From Heterocephalus glaber (Eukaryota; Chordata; Mammalia; Rodentia; Bathyergidae), in the NCBI RefSeq assembly GCF_000247695.1, contig NW_004624732.1, positions 45,767,124 to 45,831,123 on the forward strand: 64,000 bases of DNA, given 5' to 3'. Shown here in pieces: positions 60,303 to 64,000 of the stretch. Under the pieces are notes generated by a model. That model was not told the DNA's origin and did no database searches. It saw only the letters and a list, made by a program, of their open reading frames with translations. Numbering within the stretch: position 1 is the stretch's first letter; the number at the start of each line of letters is the position of its first letter. A program made the position numbers and the translations under genes.

Positions 60303-61259
60303 CTTAATTGATTAAAACATCAAGAGGATTAGAGAAGAAAGAGTAGCATATTTGATTGCATTTCTGATTAATAATTGTTGGAGAAATTATAAATATTCTT
60401 AAGGTAGGCCATAAGTTAAAATATTGAATAATAGAGCATCGGATAAATCTTAGTATTTATGAAGGATAATTTATGTATCTTTTCTAGTAAAATGCTGAAC
60501 AATTTTGAGTATAATACATCACTAAGATATTTTCTCTTCCATATTATGTTTTAATACGGAAAACATTATATTTGATCTGAAATAGACATTCAATAAGCAT
60601 TAAAACCCATTTTGCAATATAAGTGAGGACATTAGAAGTGTCAGAGGATGGAGTTTTCTTCTGATTACAGTATTCTCTATATGTGTATATGGTGCTGTCT
60701 TTAGTCCAAACTTCTTCACAATATATTTAAAGCTTTCAAAGATTTAGTCTTAATCACAAAACTTATATTCTAACAAACTAAGATTTCCTGCCTGTGTGCT
60801 TAGAGGGATCATGATTAATTTTGTGTTACACAATGAGCAGTATTTGTCTTGGAGAATAACACTGGATAAAATTCATGTTTTAATAAGTTTTAAAATTCAT
60901 GTTTATTTAGAATGAAAGGGATAGCAAATGATTGAAGGTAGAGAGGAAAAGTTTAATGCCCAAGTAAAAGAAAATAAACATCCATAGTGGGAAAACAAGG
61001 AAAAAGAAAGGTTATAAATATTATGTAGAAAGTACTTACATAACCTAAGGGATAAGAAAGGGAGTTAAGTTGGAAAAAGAGAACCACATTTTGCCAGTGT
61101 TTTCAGTCCTTAAATGGTTGGAAATATAGATCCACTAAAGAATTAGAAGATTGGTTATAGGAGCTTGTCTTGAAATATAGCGTAGTAAAATGTCACTGCC
61201 TTTTATATATTTTAAGAAAATATTTTATCTCTTCTTGGTACAATAAAAATAAAAACATG
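60303..61259. other. Unassigned intergenic sequence
   Basis: No gene or clear repeat recognised. Confidence 0.5.
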
Positions 61260-61556
61260 ATGCACTTTGAAGCCACGCTATTAAGTGAAATAAATCAGAC
61301 ACACATGTTTAAATGTCATGGTTTTTCATATACGAGAAGCCAAAAATATAAATGAATAGAAAAATTAGAGAAAGACGATAGAAAATAGTGAGATAGGTTT
61401 TCTCAAGTGGAAAGAAAATCAAGAGATAGAGTGAATGGAAAGAGAGGGGAGGGAAAGGAGATGAAAAAAATTAAGACATGTTATGTACATGTGCTAACTG
61501 CACACAAGAAATGTAAGCATTATGCACTTCAGATAAGTGCTAAAAAAGTAAATTAA
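61260..61556 (+). mobile_element. L1 3' end, 5'-truncated, plus strand
   Basis: 'attaagtgaaataaatcaga', then 'ttcatatacgagaagccaaa', an 'agaggggagggaaaggag' purine tract, and 'gttatgtacatgtgctaact'. Closest to the 3' UTR of the inverted L1 at 21256-21500. Confidence 0.8.
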
Positions 61557-61727
61557 GCTGGGTGTGGTGACACATGCCCCTAATCTCAGCACTTGGGAGA
61601 CTAAGGCAGGAGAATTGCAGCAAGTTTGAGGCTAGCCTGGGCTACATAATGAGTTCAAGGTGAGCCTGAACTGCAGCAAGACCCTGTCTTAGAAACAAAA
61701 CAAAACAAATAAAACAAAACAAAACAG
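61557..61727 (+). mobile_element. B1-type SINE with (AAAAC)n tail
   Basis: 7SL-derived: 'gctgggtgtggtgacacatg', 'aatctcagcacttgggagac', 'ggctagcctgggctacataa'. This is followed by a second, partly duplicated 'gagttcaaggtgagcctgaa' and 'caagaccctgtctta', as in quasi-dimeric B1. The A/C-rich tail spans 61695-61727. It sits directly at the 3' end of an L1, so its own target duplication is not clear. Confidence 0.9.
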
Positions 61728-63179
61728 GAAAATAAATAATAAAATGACCTTAAAACCAACCCAAAATGTTCTTATGTTCCTGCCAGGTAGATTTAAATAT
61801 GGAAAAAAAAAGGTGATGATGTTGGAGATTTGTGAATAACTACTTTTCAGCATGAAAATACCACAGTGCATATCTATCTCAGTGATTTTTGCATTAGAGT
61901 CCACCATACTAGGAACTTGACTATGCCCCCTTCTGTATAGATACAGTTTGGCAATGAAAGATATAAAGATCACAGATGCCAAGGAAAAATTGCACTAATG
62001 TGGCATTTTTGTGGTTTAAAATCATGTATAAGAAGAATGAGTGTCCTAACAGGCAGGGAAGATGATGGTGGGAAGGGGTATGTGTGTGATAATTAGATAA
62101 AAATGCAAACAATCAGGAATTTAATAACAATTCTATGCATCCTACCTATATCCTAGGACCCCAAATGGGAGGAAAATCTAATTTGAATACACAAGATACA
62201 TGAGGAAGTTATAAGAAAAATATACCTGTAATGAAATTGTAGATTACATAGCCTAGCTTCTTCCCATTCAAACTTCATCTGTTCCAGTTATTAACATTGC
62301 TCTCCGAGTATTGATACTGCAGGATACAATTGCACTTCTTAACTGTGATGGACTGAAGTCATGTGACCTATTCTGATCAACATATCACAAGCCAGTTATA
62401 AGAGATAATTTCATTGCCCCAGCAAGTTCTTGTAGAGATCTTGTTTCCCTACCATAGTTCTAGGTAAGGTTCTGATGGCAGCTGTTCCATATATCTTGAC
62501 TTTAGAGCGGAGCAAGGCAAAAATAAACTCCAACTGTGACTTAATTGTTACATATTTCAAAAAGAATGTGTTATATAATTTGGGTACTAAATTTTATCAT
62601 ATCATTAACCCTCCCTATTGGGAACATCAGCTACTACCCCAAATTCAATTATGAGTAATAATAAGAGGAAAAACAAGAATGTATATGAGAAAGGAGTAAG
62701 GGAGAGAAAAAGGCAGTGAAAATAAGTAGACGACACAATTATCAAAGGAAAAATTTCAAGAAAACTGAAGAAAAGTAATGGCAAGTACCAATTTCATATT
62801 CATTTCCGGGAAATAGAGATAATGCACTCTGATGTTTAGGCTGAAACAATGAATGCATTCTGATGTATATTATAAATTAACAAGAGATAAATACAGAGGA
62901 AAATATTGAAATTTTAGAAATAAAACCACATCATATAAAGACACATTAAAAAGCAGTCGAAAGTAGAGATAGAAATATTTTTCTGCAAAAGGCCAAGCAT
63001 TGTCAGTCTTTCTCAATTTTACCATTCTATAGAAGGTCAATCTAAACAACATTCTTCAGAGAATAATAACATTTCTTTGAGAATGTATATTGAAATCTAT
63101 ATGTCATAAAAAGTTAGGACATATTCAGAGAATTTGACTCAAGAGAAAAATTTGAAGGACTACTATAAAAATCCTTTGT
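61728..63179. other. Unassigned intergenic sequence
   Basis: No gene recognised. 62290-62560 has a repeat-like feel ('gactgaagtcatgtgaccta', ending 'caaaaataaactccaactg') and might be an old LTR, but I cannot assign it. Confidence 0.45.
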
Positions 63180-63778
63180 GTTCCACCTTTTCATATCTCC
63201 TTCCACCATAAACCCTGAGAGCCAGTTATCCTTATATTGTCTGCATTATTGTGTGTTTTCCAGAATGTCATATGGCATATAATATTTAGCTTTTTAGACT
63301 GGCTTTTTTCACTTAATAAGATGCATGGCTTTATAGTTCAATTATTTTCAGTGCTGAATAATAATCCACTGAATGTTACAATTTATATATTCACTCACCT
63401 AACTGAAGGTCACCTTAATATTTTTTTTCAAATTTTGAGAATTAGGAATAAAGGTACTGCAAATGTTTGTGTGAAATTTTTTGGTATAAACAAGTTCTCA
63501 ACTTATTTCCAAATAGCATAACTGTTGGAATATATGGTCATTCTTTAATTTCAAGACAATTTTTATTGATGTGAGTACTGTAGCAATTATTGTAGATACA
63601 TAATTCGGTGAATTTTGTCCAGCATTATCAAAGTTAAATTTTAGAACATTTCCATCCCAGTAAAATTTTACCTCTCCAATCTTCAATGCCTGGCTTAATG
63701 TCTGTACTGATATCTGACAATTTTATATAATTTAAGTAATGCTGTATGTGGGATTTTATTTCTGGTTTCTTTCATTAC
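63180..63778 (-). mobile_element. Old L1 (L1ME/M4-like) 3' segment, minus strand
   Basis: Antisense landmarks: 'ttccagaatgtcatatggca', 'tagactggcttttttcactt', 'cagtgctgaataataatcca', 'ttcactcacctaactgaagg' and 'aattaggaataaaggtactg'. Decayed. The overlapping frame at 63237-63521 is not a gene. Confidence 0.7.
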
Positions 63779-63793
63779 ATAATATCTTTCTGA

Positions 63794-63946
63794 GTTTCTC
63801 TCTTTCTTTTCCTTCCTTCCTTCCTTCCATCTTAGTGTTTTAAAACAGGGTCTCACTATTTGTGGAAGCTGGCCTTAAACTTGTTCTATAACCCAGGCTA
63901 GCCTCAAACTTGCAGTGACCCTCTTGCCTCAGCCTCCACAACCAGT
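63794..63946 (-). mobile_element. B1-type SINE with (CCTT)n-rich tail, minus strand
   Basis: The pyrimidine tail contains a (CCTT)5 run at 63808-63828. The antisense body reads 'aacagggtctcactatttgt', 'ataacccaggctagcctcaa' and 'cttgcctcagcctcc'. Target duplication 'ataatatctttctga' (63779-63793) and 'ataatatatgtctga' (63947-63961), 13 of 15. The tRNA-free 7SL body is truncated at its 5' end. Confidence 0.85.
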
Positions 63947-64000
63947 ATAATATATGTCTGATGTTCTTGTTAATTAGTTAAATTACATAATTGATATGTG

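Noticed and set aside
1..64000. CRISPR arrays, operons, bacterial promoters or ribosome binding sites
   Set aside because: The window is mammalian nuclear DNA; no regularly spaced identical repeats or compact gene clusters are present.

Overview
This is 64 kb of mammalian nuclear DNA, almost certainly from a rodent, and I find no intact functional protein-coding gene in it. Rodent origin is indicated by 7SL-derived B1-type SINEs (56880-57052, 61557-61727, 63794-63946) next to short ID-like, tRNA-derived SINEs with A-rich tails (4296, 26529, 36830, 42358, 44567, 60196). I recognised no murid B2 or B4 elements, so a non-murid rodent is likely. Kangaroo-rat, pocket-mouse or beaver relatives are possible, but the sequence alone does not prove this. 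The DNA is AT-rich and most open reading frames are chance or repeat-derived.

Layout. 1-1412: three 3' ends of L1 on the plus strand. 1956-2515 and 3395-3782: an old L1 and an MLT1 LTR, both minus strand. 3969-6281: a complete ERVL-MaLR provirus-like element (LTR, internal region, LTR) with a SINE in its 5' LTR. 7905-10100: an L1 on the minus strand, itself hit by a younger L1 tail. 11774-11808: a tiny retroposed piece of U2 snRNA. 11960-13100: an old L1. 13592-13920: a solo LTR with a perfect 5-bp target duplication. 14958-16820: a processed pseudogene of ACTR6 (actin-related protein 6) with poly(A) remnant and target duplication, carrying a later L1 insertion in its 3' UTR. 16905-17336: a solo MaLR LTR. 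18996-21523: an L1 with a 5' inversion. 23185-23548: another L1 tail. From about 23.5 to 52.9 kb the window is poor in young repeats. It holds a few SINEs, MIR, MLT1 and MER5-like relics, plus long unique stretches that include a degenerate tandem array at 43631-44110. From 52980 to 57640 an old L1 copy is broken up by an LTR, a Tigger-like inverted-repeat element, MaLR pieces, a B1 and microsatellites. 59.1-63.9 kb holds further L1 and SINE copies.

Nothing here forms a pathway or operon. The genes that can be named are dead retrocopies (ACTR6, U2). The window looks like an intergenic or deep intronic region shaped by layers of retrotransposition. The best candidates for function are the unique, non-repeat stretches around 43.5-44.2, 46.7-47.6 and 50.2-50.7 kb, which may be conserved noncoding elements; this cannot be tested without alignment. 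I did not find a new biological system. Repeat family names are from recognition of their characteristic sequences, not from a database search.
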